From Oceaniglobus trochenteri (GTDB taxonomy: Bacteria > Pseudomonadota > Alphaproteobacteria > Rhodobacterales > Rhodobacteraceae): a stretch of DNA of 64,000 nt. Below the pieces are notes generated by a model, which made no database searches, was not told the DNA's origin, and saw nothing but the letters and a program-made list of their open reading frames with translations. The position numbers and the translations under genes are program-made. The stretch is taken from the NCBI RefSeq assembly GCF_020529025.1, contig NZ_JACNMM010000004.1:248001-312000 (forward strand). The letters are read 5' to 3'. Below are positions 25,833-35,149 of the stretch, in pieces (within the stretch, counting starts at the first letter, position 1; every line of letters begins with the position of its first letter).

Positions 25833-26200
25833 TGTTTCGTTGCTTCATCATTGATCGCAGGCTGTGGCGCAAAAAGGGCCGGGTGGGGGTGAGGTTGTGA
25901 TCAAATCAGGCAGCGCCGGGGCCGCGCCGCCCCCGACGCGCCACATTTGCCCCTGGGCGTTGCATGCGCCCGGGTGATCGCACCTTCCATCGCCCAACGC
26001 AGTCGTCTAAACGGCAACCGGCCCGCCCGTGATGGCGGGGTTGCCGAATTATGAAGGGGTCGCCCTGACGTTCCGGCAGGGGCCGTTTCGAAGAGTGGTG
26101 GCCTGTGCTAGGTCCGAAGCGGAACGAACCGCCGGATCGTGGGGCTGTGGAACAGAACGCCGAACCCGCAGGAAATGGCAGAGAGGAACCGGAGTTGGAC
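25833..26200. other. Divergent intergenic region before dusA
   Basis: About 370 bases without a supported gene, between the minus-strand small membrane proteins and dusA. Open frames here are on the shadow of dusA. AT-richer sequence at 25828-25870 (CATTGTTTCGTTGCTTCATCATTG) is the likeliest promoter zone for the minus-strand genes. Nothing else stood out. Confidence 0.5.
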
Positions 26201-27208
26201 ATGCCAGGCAAGATCAGCCCCGAAGCGGCCGCCCGCCTCTCCGTGGCCCCAATGATGGACTGGACCGACCGGCATTGCCGTTTCTTTCACCGGCTGATGT
26301 CGCGGCGCACCCTGCTTTACACCGAGATGGTGACGGCGCCCGCGCTGGTGCGCGGGGGGGCGCGGCATCTTCTGGGGTTCGATCCGGCCGAGCAGCCCCT
26401 GGCCCTGCAACTGGGCGGCTCCGATCCCGGTGAACTGGCGCAGGCGGCGGCGATGGGGGCCGACGAGGGCTATGGCGAGATCAACCTGAACGTCGGCTGC
26501 CCCTCGGACCGGGTGCAATCGGGCTGCTTTGGCGCCGTGCTGATGGAACGCCCGGCGCTGGTGGCCGAGGGCGTGGCGGCGATGATCGCGGCTGTCCCGC
26601 GCGACGTCGAAGTGACGGTCAAGTGCCGCATCGGGGTGGACGACCAGGCCCCGGAGCAGGTTCTGCCCGATTTTCTGGCACGGATACGCGCGGCCGGTGT
26701 GCGACGGGTGCAGATCCATGCGCGCAAGGCCTGGTTGCAGGGGCTGAGCCCGAAGCAGAACCGCGATGTGCCGCCGCTGGACTATGATCTTGTGGTGGCG
26801 ATGAAGGCGGAATTTACCGATCTTCACGTCTCGATCAATGGCGGGATCACCAGCCTTGAGCAGGCGCGCGCATTGCTGGCCCGGGGGCTGGACGGTGTGA
26901 TGATCGGACGGGCGGCCTATCACCAGCCTTTCGATATCCTCGCTGCCGCGGATCGCGAAATCTTCGGCGACGACCACCCGGCCCCGACCCGCCCCGAGGT
27001 CGTGGCGGCGATGGAACCCTATATCGCACGTCACCTGACGGAAGGGGGCCGGTTGAACCAGATCACGCGCCACATGCTGGGCCTTTTCGCCGGACAACCC
27101 GGCGCGCGGGCCTGGCGGCGGACCTTGTCGGAAGGCGCACACCGGAAGGGCGCGGGGCTGGAGGTGCTGCGCGCGGCCCTGGGCGCGGTCGAGGGGCTTG
27201 ACGCCTGA
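26201..27208 (+). CDS. dusA: tRNA dihydrouridine synthase A
   Basis: The 335-residue flavoenzyme reduces uridine in the D-loop of tRNAs. Seen motifs are SVAPMMDWTDRHCRFFHR near the start (DusA-specific), INLNVGCPSDRVQSGCFGAVLM with the catalytic Cys, and SINGGITSLEQ and GVMIGRAAYHQPF for FMN binding. Length matches E. coli DusA. I chose ATG 26201 with GGAG at 26191; an upstream open extension of 32 codons looks non-coding. Confidence 0.96.
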   Translation: MPGKISPEAAARLSVAPMMDWTDRHCRFFHRLMSRRTLLYTEMVTAPALVRGGARHLLGFDPAEQPLALQLGGSDPGELAQAAAMGADEGYGEINLNVGCPSDRVQSGCFGAVLMERPALVAEGVAAMIAAVPRDVEVTVKCRIGVDDQAPEQVLPDFLARIRAAGVRRVQIHARKAWLQGLSPKQNRDVPPLDYDLVVAMKAEFTDLHVSINGGITSLEQARALLARGLDGVMIGRAAYHQPFDILAAADREIFGDDHPAPTRPEVVAAMEPYIARHLTEGGRLNQITRHMLGLFAGQPGARAWRRTLSEGAHRKGAGLEVLRAALGAVEGLDA

Positions 27209-27283
27209 GCAGAAAGGCGCGCCTGCGGCGCAAGACATTCAGGGTGCCGGTTTCGGGCGGCGTGGCGCTGCTTTTGGCGGGGC

Positions 27284-27547
27284 CTAACCCTGCGAGCGGG
27301 CGAGGCGCGCAGCCCGTCCGCCGCGCCGTTGTTTCAACTGCCCCGCGCGGCCCGGCAATTCGGCCAGGATCTGCCTGCGTTGGGCCGCGTCGAGGCGGGA
27401 CCATTGGGCGATCTCATCCAGCGTGCGCAGGCACCCGGTGCAAAGCCGTTCGGCGGGGTGGACGACGCATATCTTGACGCAGGGTGAATCGGTTTCGGCG
27501 CGGCTCCAGACGATATCGTCGTCCGAGGCTTTCCCGTCATCGCTCAT
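27284..27547 (-). CDS. DUF1289 family protein
   Basis: An 87-residue protein with the DUF1289 pattern SPCVKICVVHPAERLCTGCLRTLDEIAQW at about residues 21-49, whose four cysteines probably bind a metal or Fe-S centre. The C-terminus is basic and low-complexity (RRGGRAARLARSQG). It overlaps the RuvX stop by four bases. Function unknown. Confidence 0.88.
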   Translation of the reverse strand: MSDDGKASDDDIVWSRAETDSPCVKICVVHPAERLCTGCLRTLDEIAQWSRLDAAQRRQILAELPGRAGQLKQRRGGRAARLARSQG

Positions 27548-28020
27548 GGTGTGCCCCGCAGGTGGGCGAGGCGGTCCAGCGCGCCCTGCAGGATATAGCC
27601 GGCCGCCACATGGTCGATCACCTCCGAGCGGCGCTTTCGCGATGTATCCGCCTCAAGCAGGGCGCGGGTGGCGGCGACGGTGGACAGGCGTTCATCCCAG
27701 AAGGCGATGGGCAGATCGGTCAACCGTTCGAGGTTGCGGGCGAAGGCGCGGGTCGATTGGGCGCGGGGGCCTTCGCTGCCATCCATGTTCAGCGGCAGCC
27801 CCAGAACCAGCCCGGTGATCTGACGCGCGGTGGTGATTTCCAGCAGCTTCGCCGCATCGACACCGAACTTCTTGCGCCGGATCGTTTCAAGCGGCGTCGC
27901 GATCGAGCGCATGACATCGGACACCGCAACGCCAAGGGTGACGGTGCCGAGGTCAAGCCCGGCAAGGGCGCCGTGGCGGGGCAGGGCGGCGGCGAAATCG
28001 GTGATGTCCTCGCAGATCAT
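27544..28020 (-). CDS. ruvX: Putative Holliday junction resolvase RuvX/YqgF
   Basis: The 158-residue RNase H-fold nuclease has the N-terminal GLDLGTVTLGVAVSD, the central GLPLNMDGSEGPRAQSTRAFA and the acidic block WDERLSTVAA. In E. coli YqgF acts in 16S rRNA 5' processing; resolvase activity is also proposed. It is coupled to ccmI upstream and DUF1289 downstream by four-base overlaps. Confidence 0.93.
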   Translation of the reverse strand: MICEDITDFAAALPRHGALAGLDLGTVTLGVAVSDVMRSIATPLETIRRKKFGVDAAKLLEITTARQITGLVLGLPLNMDGSEGPRAQSTRAFARNLERLTDLPIAFWDERLSTVAATRALLEADTSRKRRSEVIDHVAAGYILQGALDRLAHLRGTP

Positions 28021-29228
28021 CGGGCGATCCCCGCGCGACGGGCCGCTTCGGCGATCAGGGTTAGCGCCTCGTCGTTCCCGGCGAAGGTGTCCAGTGCCTC
28101 GGCGTGGATCGCGGCGGCGGTTTCGGTTTCGCCCAGTACACCATAGGCGGCGATCAGGCGGGCCCAGTCCTGGGGTGGGCCGCCTTCGGCCGCCAGCCGG
28201 TCGGCCAGGCCCGACACCATGTTGCGGATCATAGCGTCGCGGTCTTCCGGCGCCATGTCGGCGGCGGCGGCCATGTCCTCGGCGCTGGGGCCGCTGGCCT
28301 CGGGCGGGTCATAGCGGGTGCCGGCCCGGGCCGCGAGGTCGGGCATCTGTTCGCGGATGGGCGCGATCCAGGGGGCGTCCTCGGGGCCGGTTTCCAGCAG
28401 TCCGCGCCACAGCTGAAAGGCCAGGTCGGGGCGCCCCGTCTGGGCATAGAGCAGGCCGGAATAATACCGCGCGGCGCCGTTGCGCTCGTCGATCTGCAAG
28501 GCACGGGTCAGCGCGGCCTCGGCCTCGGGCGAAACATAGCCGCCGGCGGCAAGAATCATGTATTCGGCCAGGTCGGTGTGATCTTCGGCCCCCACCTTGT
28601 CGCCCAGCAGTTCGACGACCCGTTCCTGGGCCGCGACAGCATCGGCAAACCGGCCCAGCCGCGCCTCGTTTCGTGCCAGAAGCTGGTGGCCGCGAAGATC
28701 GTCGGGGCGCTTGGCCACGGTTTCGCGCAGTTGTTCCATCATCTTTACATAGGTCGGATCGGGCGTGGGGGCGGGCATCACCTCGGCGGCCTGGCGTTCG
28801 GCCTCGGCCTGGGAGGGGCGGTTTTCGCGGGCCTGATCGGCCAGCGCCTTGCGGGTGGCGATCGGGAGATCGGGAAAGCCCGGCGCGCCCAGCCAGGCAT
28901 AGGTGCCCAGCCCGCCGCCAACCACCAGTACCGCGCAAAGCACGGCCATCGCCACCGTGGCGCCGCGCGGCGCCGTGGCGGGGGTGCCCGCCGCCCGGGC
29001 GGCACGATTCGCCTCAAGCAGGCGGCGCGACACCTCGGTGCGCACGCGCCCCGCCTCTTCGGCGGTCAGGGTGCCGCGCGCCAGATCGCGTTCCACCTCA
29101 TCCAACTGATCGCGGTAGATGCGGATATCCGGCGCCTCGCCCGCCGCGCCGCGGCCACCGCGCAGCAGTGCCAGGACGATCGCCGCCGCCGTCACCCCCG
29201 CCAATCCGACGATCACCACCCAGAACAT
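28017..29228 (-). CDS. ccmI: Cytochrome c biogenesis protein CcmI (CycH)
   Basis: The 403-residue protein has two N-terminal transmembrane helices (about residues 2-23 and 92-110) flanking a cytoplasmic loop with the CcmI pattern IYRDQLDEVERDLARGTLTAEEA. A periplasmic TPR-rich domain follows. CcmI presents apocytochrome c to the haem ligation complex. Start at ATG 29228 follows from the first helix; a long upstream extension is not coding. The gene overlaps ruvX. The rest of the ccm genes are outside the window. Confidence 0.92.
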   Translation of the reverse strand: MFWVVIVGLAGVTAAAIVLALLRGGRGAAGEAPDIRIYRDQLDEVERDLARGTLTAEEAGRVRTEVSRRLLEANRAARAAGTPATAPRGATVAMAVLCAVLVVGGGLGTYAWLGAPGFPDLPIATRKALADQARENRPSQAEAERQAAEVMPAPTPDPTYVKMMEQLRETVAKRPDDLRGHQLLARNEARLGRFADAVAAQERVVELLGDKVGAEDHTDLAEYMILAAGGYVSPEAEAALTRALQIDERNGAARYYSGLLYAQTGRPDLAFQLWRGLLETGPEDAPWIAPIREQMPDLAARAGTRYDPPEASGPSAEDMAAAADMAPEDRDAMIRNMVSGLADRLAAEGGPPQDWARLIAAYGVLGETETAAAIHAEALDTFAGNDEALTLIAEAARRAGIAR

Positions 29229-29358
29229 CGCGCCTCCGATCCTTGCGCGCCCTATGTGCCGTCTTGTGCGCCCGAACGCCAGCCATGCGCGACCTTCGGT
29301 CACAGTGCTGTGACACCGCCGCCGCGCCCCATGTCGCAAATTGCCGGGCACCTGCCGT

Positions 29359-29386
29359 TTGACAGGGCGGCAGCGCGTGATAATCC
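29359..29386 (+). promoter_or_regulatory. Candidate sigma-70 type promoter of the sarcosine oxidase operon
   Basis: TTGACA (29359-29364), a 16-base spacer and TAATCC (29381-29386) lie 46 bases before the soxB start. This is the only strong -35 match in the 203-base divergent gap between ccmI and soxB. No activator site was recognised. Confidence 0.4.
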
Positions 29387-29431
29387 ACCCATAAGGGGCA
29401 GGTCGCCCGCCGCCCGAGGTCACGAAAGGTC

Positions 29432-30685
29432 ATGCCGTTGAAACGCTATTCGGTCTTTGCCGTCGCACGCGAAGCGCTGCGCTTTCACACCGGATGGGAG
29501 CGGGCCTGGCGCTCGCCCGAGCCGAAGAAGAAATACGACGTGGTGATTGTCGGCGCGGGGGGGCATGGCCTGGCCACCGCCTATTGGCTGGGCAAGAATC
29601 ACGGCATCCGCAATGTCGCGGTGATCGAAAAGGGCTGGCTGGGCGGGGGCAACACCGGCCGCAACACCACGATCATCCGCTCCAACTACCTGCAAGACCC
29701 TTCGGCGGCGATCTATGAAAAATCGCGCAGCCTTTACGAGACGATGAGCCAGGATGTGAACTACAACATCATGTTCTCGCCGCGCGGCGTGATGATGCTG
29801 GCGCAGACCCAACACGAGGTGCGCGGTTTTCAGCGCACGGCCCATGCCAATGCGCTGCAGGGTGTGGCGACCGAATACGTCGGCCCCGACCGGGTGAAAG
29901 AGCTGTGCCCGATCATCAACATCGACGGCCCGCGCTATCCGGTGCTGGGGGCGCTCTGGCAGGCGCGGGGCGGCACCGCCCGCCACGATGCCGTGGCCTG
30001 GGGCTATGCCCGGGCCTGCAGCGACATGGGCATGGACATCATCCAGCAATGCGAGGTGACGGCGATCCGCCGCGAAAACGGCAAGGTCGCGGGCGTCAGC
30101 ACCACGAAGGGCGAAATAGACTGCGCCAAGCTGGGCATCGTGGTGGCGGGGCATTCCGGCGTTCTGGCCGAAATGGCCGGGTTCCGGCTGCCGCTGGAAT
30201 CGGTCGCGCTTCAGGCGTTGGTCAGCGAACCGATCAAGCCCTGCATGGACGTGGTGGTGATGGCCAACACGGTACACGGCTACATGTCGCAGTCCGACAA
30301 GGGCGAAATGGTGATCGGCGGCGGCGCCGACGGCTACAACAACTATACCCAGCGCGGCAGCTTCCATCATATCGAGGAAACCGTGCGCGCGCTCATCGAA
30401 ACCTTCCCGATGATCTCGCGGCTCAAGATGCTGCGCCAGTGGGGCGGGATTGTCGACATGACCGGCGACCGCTCGCCTATCATCAGCAAGACGCCGCTGG
30501 AAAACTGCTTCGTCAACTGCGGCTGGGGCACCGGCGGGTTCAAGGCAATTCCCGGCTCGGGCTGGGCCATGGCCGAACTGATGGCCCAGGGCGAACCGGG
30601 CCCCCTGGCGGCCGCCTTTACCATGAACCGGTTCCGCGAAGGCCGCTTCATCGACGAAAGCGTTGCAGCAGGGGTGGCGCATTGA
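29432..30685 (+). CDS. soxB: Sarcosine oxidase beta subunit
   Basis: The 417-residue flavoprotein is the catalytic FAD/FMN subunit of heterotetrameric sarcosine oxidase, which oxidatively demethylates sarcosine to glycine, passing formaldehyde to tetrahydrofolate. The dinucleotide fold DVVIVGAGGHGLATAYWLG (about residues 33-51), GGGNTGRNTTIIRSNYL with the flavin-attachment region, and GWGTGGFKAIPGSG near the C-terminus are typical. A GAAAGG ribosome site precedes ATG 29432. It leads soxB-(84 aa)-soxD-soxA-soxG. Confidence 0.96.
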   Translation: MPLKRYSVFAVAREALRFHTGWERAWRSPEPKKKYDVVIVGAGGHGLATAYWLGKNHGIRNVAVIEKGWLGGGNTGRNTTIIRSNYLQDPSAAIYEKSRSLYETMSQDVNYNIMFSPRGVMMLAQTQHEVRGFQRTAHANALQGVATEYVGPDRVKELCPIINIDGPRYPVLGALWQARGGTARHDAVAWGYARACSDMGMDIIQQCEVTAIRRENGKVAGVSTTKGEIDCAKLGIVVAGHSGVLAEMAGFRLPLESVALQALVSEPIKPCMDVVVMANTVHGYMSQSDKGEMVIGGGADGYNNYTQRGSFHHIEETVRALIETFPMISRLKMLRQWGGIVDMTGDRSPIISKTPLENCFVNCGWGTGGFKAIPGSGWAMAELMAQGEPGPLAAAFTMNRFREGRFIDESVAAGVAH

Positions 30686-30767
30686 TGCCGATGCCCAGTC
30701 CCCCCCGGAACCGCCGGTCACCCCTCTCCGTTGAGCGTCAGATGCATCAACGCAAGGAAACGCGACC

Positions 30768-31022
30768 ATGCCTGACAATACCAACACAACCCTTCGTGAA
30801 ACCCATGTACGCGAAAAGGGCGGCTCCTCCACTCTCGCCTTCATCCTCGGGGGCGTCGTTGTGGCGCTTGCCATCGTGGCCTACATCGTCTTCGCCGGCG
30901 CCGATGGTGCGGGCACCACGGGCGCGGGCGCGGGCGGCGGCGACACCAACGTCACCGTCGAAGCACCCGCCAGCGACGCCCCCGCGGCCGAGGAAAGCGC
31001 ACCGGCCCCTGCCGGCAACTGA
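30768..31022 (+). CDS. Small single-pass membrane protein inside the sox operon
   Basis: An 84-residue protein with a polar N-terminus, one transmembrane helix (about residues 23-44) and a low-complexity C-terminal tail rich in Gly, Ala, Thr, Pro and acidic residues. By the positive-inside rule the basic VREKGG start should be cytoplasmic and the tail periplasmic. AAGGAAA lies upstream of the ATG. It stands between soxB and soxD, which are normally adjacent, and a strong hairpin follows it. I do not recognise a family. It might be a small regulatory or stress protein with no tie to sarcosine oxidase. Confidence 0.65.
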   Translation: MPDNTNTTLRETHVREKGGSSTLAFILGGVVVALAIVAYIVFAGADGAGTTGAGAGGGDTNVTVEAPASDAPAAEESAPAPAGN

Positions 31023-31050
31023 CACGTCACGACTGACAGACTTCAATCCC

Positions 31051-31076
31051 GGGCGGGTGCCGAATGGCGCCCGCCC
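31051..31076 (+). terminator. Strong hairpin between the small membrane protein and soxD
   Basis: An 11-bp stem, 31051-31061 pairing with 31066-31076 around GAAT with one G-U pair, lies 28 bases after the small gene's stop. Only AATT follows, so it could be a partial terminator or an mRNA-processing barrier that separates soxB plus the small gene from soxDAG. Confidence 0.5.
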
Positions 31077-31097
31077 AATTGCATCCGGACCCTGCCC

Positions 31098-31421
31098 ATG
31101 CTGACCCTCACCTGTCCCTGCTGCAACATCGCCTGCGACGAGACCGAGCTTCACCCCGGCGGCCAGGCCCATGTGTCGCGGGCCGGCCCCGACAGCGGCG
31201 ATGACGCCTTCGAGCAATATCTGTTCCTGCGCAAGAACCCGCGCGGCGTGCATTTCGAACGCTGGCGCCATGCCATGGGCTGCGGCAAGTGGTTTCACGC
31301 CGCCCGCTGCACCGTGACGCTCGAGGTCTTCGGCACCTACAGCGCGCAGACCCTGGAACCGCCGCAAGACATCCTTGATGCCATCGCCGCGCGCCGCCCC
31401 GATTGGCAGGGCTTCGCCTGA
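31098..31421 (+). CDS. soxD: Sarcosine oxidase delta subunit
   Basis: The 107-residue delta subunit binds zinc and has a structural role in the heterotetramer. Its N-terminus LTCPCCNIACDETEL carries clustered cysteines, and the family pattern FEQYLFLRKNPRGVHFERWRHAMGCGKWFHAARC follows. Length is typical (about 100). soxA follows after 61 bases that contain a copy of the dispersed intergenic repeat. Confidence 0.95.
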   Translation: MLTLTCPCCNIACDETELHPGGQAHVSRAGPDSGDDAFEQYLFLRKNPRGVHFERWRHAMGCGKWFHAARCTVTLEVFGTYSAQTLEPPQDILDAIAARRPDWQGFA

Positions 31422-31423
31422 TG

Positions 31424-31445
31424 CTCTTTCTTGCCGAAAATACTC
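31424..31445 (-). repeat. Dispersed intergenic repeat, copy between soxD and soxA
   Basis: Read on the minus strand this is GAGTATTTTCGGCAAGAAAGAG. It starts three bases after the soxD stop and ends 37 bases before the soxA start, in the opposite orientation to the sox genes. Confidence 0.7.
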
Positions 31446-31482
31446 AAAAAACCACCGCCTCCCCCGTCGAAAGGCCAATGAC

Positions 31483-34470
31483 ATGAGCACACGCCTCGCC
31501 ACCGGCGGCCGCCTGATCGACCGCGGCGCGCCTCGGCGCTTCACCTTCAACGGCAAGGCCCTGCGTGGATTTCAGGGCGACACGCTGGCCTCGGCGCTGC
31601 TGGCGGGCGATCAGATGCTGGTGGGCCGGTCGTTCAAGTATCACCGCCCACGCGGCATTGTCGCCAGCGGCGCGGAAGAGCCGAACGCACTGGTTAACCT
31701 CGGCCTCTCCGACCGGTTCGAGCCGAACCAGAGGGTCACCACCACCGAACTCTTCGAAGGGCTCACCGCCACCTCGCAGAACCACTGGCCCAGCCTCGAT
31801 TTCGATATCGGCGCGATCAACACCCACCTGTCGCGTTTCCTGCCCGCCGGTTTCTACTACAAGATGTTCATCCATCCCCGGTCATTCTGGAAGCATGTCT
31901 ACGAACCGGTGATCCGCAAATCGGCCGGACTGGGCCAGGCCCCGAGCGAGCGCGACGCCGACCGTTACGAACACCTTCACGCCCGGTTTGACCTGGTGGT
32001 GGTGGGCGGCGGAATCGCGGGCCTGCAAGCGGCGCGCATTGCCGCCGAGGGCGGCCAGAGCATCCTGCTGATGGAACAGACGGCGCATTGGGGCGGCCGC
32101 GCCCCGGTGGATGGCGACGAGATCGACGGTCAGCCGGCCCAGGCCTGGATCGACGCCACGATCGCCGCGCTCGAAGCGATGCCCAACGTCACCCTGCGCC
32201 TGCGCTGCATGGGGGCGGGGGTCTATGATCACGGCTACCTGCTGGCCTATGAGCGTCTGGCCGATCACCAGCCCCAGGCCGACATGCCGCGCCACCGGCT
32301 CTGGCGGATCAGGGCAGGGCGCATCGTCACCGCCACCGGCGCCATCGAACGCCCGCTTTCCTTTGCCGGAAACGACATCCCCGGCGTCATGCTGGCCAGT
32401 GCGGTGCGTGATTTCATTGTCAACTACGCGGTCTCGCCCGGCGACAGGGTCGTGGTCGTCACCAACAACGACGATGCCTATCGCACCGCCCTGGCGGTGA
32501 AACGGGCCGGGCTCGACGTGCCCTGCATCATCGATGCGCGCCCCGCCGGGGGCGGCGCGCTGATGGAACAGGCCCGCCAGCAGGGCATCCGCGTGGAAAC
32601 CGGCAAGGGCATCGCGGCGGTGCAGGGGGGCAAGCGTGTCACAGGCATCACCCTCTGTCAGCAGGCGGGCGAGGGTGCGGTGATCGACAGCATCGACTGC
32701 GATGTGGTCGCCATGTCCGGCGGCTGGTCGCCTGTCGTCCACCTCTGGTCGCATTGCGGCGGCAAGCTGACCTGGGATGACCCCCGGGCTTGTTTCATCC
32801 CCGATCCGAACCGCCCGCCCACCGGCGCCGATGGCAGCGCTTTCGTGGCCAGCGCAGGGGCCGCCAGCGGCGCGCTGACCGCGGCCGAGGCGCTGGCCGA
32901 CGCCGCCCGCGCCATCGACCCGACGAAAAGCGCAAGCGCCGCCCAGGCGGCGCCAAGCGATGAGGCGCCGCTGATGCCGGTCTGGATCATGCCCCATGGC
33001 GCGGGCGCGAAACTGCGCGCAAAGATGTGGCTCGATTTCCAGAACGACGTCAAAGTCTCCGATGTGCAGCTTGCCGCCCAGGAAGGCTATGAATCCGTCG
33101 AACACGCCAAGCGCTATACCACGTTGGGTATGGCCACCGATCAGGGAAAGCTCTCCAACATCAACGGCCTGGCCGTTCTGTCGGGGGCACTGGCCGCGCC
33201 GATCCCCCAGGTCGGCACCACCACCTTCCGCCCGCCCTATACCCCGATTTCCATGGGCGCCATCGCAGGCGAGGCGCGTGGCGAAATCTTCCAGCCTCTG
33301 CGCCGCAGCCCGATGCACCAGTGGCACGCCGAAAACCACGCCCACTGGGAGCCGGTGGGCCACTGGCGCCGGCCCTACTGCTATCGCCGGCCCGGGGAAT
33401 CCATCGAGGGGGCCGTCAGCCGCGAGGTGAATGCCACCCGCGACAGCCTGGGCCTGCTCGATGCCTCGACCCTGGGCAAGATCCTGGTCAAGGGCCCCGA
33501 CGCGGGCCGCTTTGTCGACATGATGTACACCAACATGATGAGCAACCTCGCCCCCGGCAAATGCCGCTATGGCCTGATGTGCAGCGAGAACGGCTTTCTC
33601 ATGGATGACGGTGTCGTGGCGCGGATCGACGATGACACCTGGCTGTGCCACACCACCACCGGCGGGGCCGAGCATGTCCATGCCCACATGGAGGAATTCC
33701 TGCAAACCGAGTGGTGGGACTGGAAGGTCTATACCGCCAACCTCACCGAACAATACGCCCAGATCGCCGTGGTGGGCCCGAAGGCGCGCGCGGTGCTGGA
33801 AAGGCTCGGCGGCATGGACCTTTCGAAGGACAGTCTGCCCTTCATGCACTGGACCGAAGGCACATTGGCCGGTCTTCCGGTGCGGGTCTTCCGCATCTCC
33901 TTCTCGGGCGAGCTCAGCTTTGAAATCGCCGTGCCTGCGGGCCATGGCCGCGCGCTCTGGGACAGGCTGCTCGAGGCGGGAGCGGAGTTCAACGTCACCC
34001 CCTATGGCACCGAGGCGTTGCACATCATGCGCGCCGAAAAGGGCTTCATCATGATCGGCGATGAAACCGACGGCACGGTCATCCCGCAGGATCTCAACCT
34101 CAACTGGGCGATCTCGAAGAAGAAGGACGATTTCATCGGCAAGCGCGCCCATCAGCGCAGCCACATGCAGGACCCCACACGCTGGAAACTGGTGGGCCTT
34201 GAAACGCTCGACGGGTCGGTCCTGCCCGACGGCGCCTATGCCACCGCGTCGGGAACCAATGCCAACGGTCAGAAACACACCCAGGGGCGCGTCACCTCGA
34301 CCTATCATTCGCCGACCCTGGGGCATGGCATCGCCATGGGGCTGGTGCTGAACGGCCCCGACCGCATGGGCGAGGTGCTGGATTTCCCGCGCACCGACGG
34401 AACAATCGTTCAGGCCCGCATCACTGACCCGGTATTCTTCGACAAGGACGGAGCGAAACAGAATGTCTGA
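31483..34470 (+). CDS. soxA: Sarcosine oxidase alpha subunit
   Basis: The 995-residue alpha subunit binds NAD+ and tetrahydrofolate. The N-terminal ferredoxin-like domain (FTFNGKALRGFQGDTLASALL) is followed by a Rossmann fold (DLVVVGGGIAGLQAARIAAEGG, about residue 168). A C-terminal aminomethyltransferase/GcvT-like domain (about residues 605-990; KFIMI/GDETDGTVIPQDLN block) follows. Length fits the family (about 965-1005). I placed the start at ATG 31483; the longer open frame begins inside soxD. It overlaps soxG by eight bases. Confidence 0.96.
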   Translation: MSTRLATGGRLIDRGAPRRFTFNGKALRGFQGDTLASALLAGDQMLVGRSFKYHRPRGIVASGAEEPNALVNLGLSDRFEPNQRVTTTELFEGLTATSQNHWPSLDFDIGAINTHLSRFLPAGFYYKMFIHPRSFWKHVYEPVIRKSAGLGQAPSERDADRYEHLHARFDLVVVGGGIAGLQAARIAAEGGQSILLMEQTAHWGGRAPVDGDEIDGQPAQAWIDATIAALEAMPNVTLRLRCMGAGVYDHGYLLAYERLADHQPQADMPRHRLWRIRAGRIVTATGAIERPLSFAGNDIPGVMLASAVRDFIVNYAVSPGDRVVVVTNNDDAYRTALAVKRAGLDVPCIIDARPAGGGALMEQARQQGIRVETGKGIAAVQGGKRVTGITLCQQAGEGAVIDSIDCDVVAMSGGWSPVVHLWSHCGGKLTWDDPRACFIPDPNRPPTGADGSAFVASAGAASGALTAAEALADAARAIDPTKSASAAQAAPSDEAPLMPVWIMPHGAGAKLRAKMWLDFQNDVKVSDVQLAAQEGYESVEHAKRYTTLGMATDQGKLSNINGLAVLSGALAAPIPQVGTTTFRPPYTPISMGAIAGEARGEIFQPLRRSPMHQWHAENHAHWEPVGHWRRPYCYRRPGESIEGAVSREVNATRDSLGLLDASTLGKILVKGPDAGRFVDMMYTNMMSNLAPGKCRYGLMCSENGFLMDDGVVARIDDDTWLCHTTTGGAEHVHAHMEEFLQTEWWDWKVYTANLTEQYAQIAVVGPKARAVLERLGGMDLSKDSLPFMHWTEGTLAGLPVRVFRISFSGELSFEIAVPAGHGRALWDRLLEAGAEFNVTPYGTEALHIMRAEKGFIMIGDETDGTVIPQDLNLNWAISKKKDDFIGKRAHQRSHMQDPTRWKLVGLETLDGSVLPDGAYATASGTNANGQKHTQGRVTSTYHSPTLGHGIAMGLVLNGPDRMGEVLDFPRTDGTIVQARITDPVFFDKDGAKQNV

Positions 34471-35035
34471 TCCCGTCACCCCCCTGAACGGCGCGTCCTT
34501 CCAGGGCTTCGTCACCGTCACGGAAACGGCGCCCCAGGGCATGATCACCCTGCGCGGCGATCTGGCCGCGGCTGCCCTGCGCGATGCGGTGCTGGCCGTG
34601 GCAGGGGCCGATCTCCCTGACATGGGGCGCATCGTCATCAACGGCAGCCGGGGCTGCGCCTGGATGTCCCCCGACGAGGCGCTGCTGCTGCTGCCCCGCG
34701 CCGATGTGCCCGATGCCCTGGCACAGCTCGCCACGGCCCTTGAGGGCAGCCATCACCTTGCCGTCGACGTCTCCGACGCGCGGGCCATGTTCCGCCTCGA
34801 AGGCGCGGGCCTGCGCGATGTACTGGCCAAGCTGACGCCGGCCGATGTCTCCCCGGCAGGGCTGGCGCCTTTCACCCTGCGCCGCAGCCGCCTGGCCCAG
34901 GTGGCGGCGGCCTTCTGGCTGACGGATCAGCAGGCCGCCCATGTGATCTGCTTCCGCTCGGTGGCGCAATATGTCTTCGACCTGCTGTCCACGTCCGCCC
35001 GCAAGGGCAGCGAACCCGAACTTTTCGACAGTTAG
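34463..35035 (+). CDS. soxG: Sarcosine oxidase gamma subunit
   Basis: A 190-residue gamma subunit, with the block GCAWMSPDEALLLLP near residues 65-80 and the C-terminal ICFRSVAQYVFDLL that mark the family. It completes the heterotetramer. It overlaps the end of soxA, showing coupled translation. A possible terminator (GCCTGGC at 35040-35046 with GCCAGGC at 35062-35068) follows its stop. Confidence 0.94.
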   Translation: MSDPVTPLNGASFQGFVTVTETAPQGMITLRGDLAAAALRDAVLAVAGADLPDMGRIVINGSRGCAWMSPDEALLLLPRADVPDALAQLATALEGSHHLAVDVSDARAMFRLEGAGLRDVLAKLTPADVSPAGLAPFTLRRSRLAQVAAAFWLTDQQAAHVICFRSVAQYVFDLLSTSARKGSEPELFDS

Positions 35036-35149
35036 GTAAGCCTGGCGGGAACCGGCGGGCGGCCAGGCCGTTTCCCACTAGAAGGCTTGACCTCCGCGGC
35101 CCGCGGCCGCAGGTATCAGGCAGCGAAACATCAACCAAAGGGGCTTGTT

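Noticed and set aside
31882-34734. A 950-codon open frame on the minus strand
   Set aside because: It lies antisense to soxA and soxG, which are clear homologues. Its translation has no recognisable motifs.
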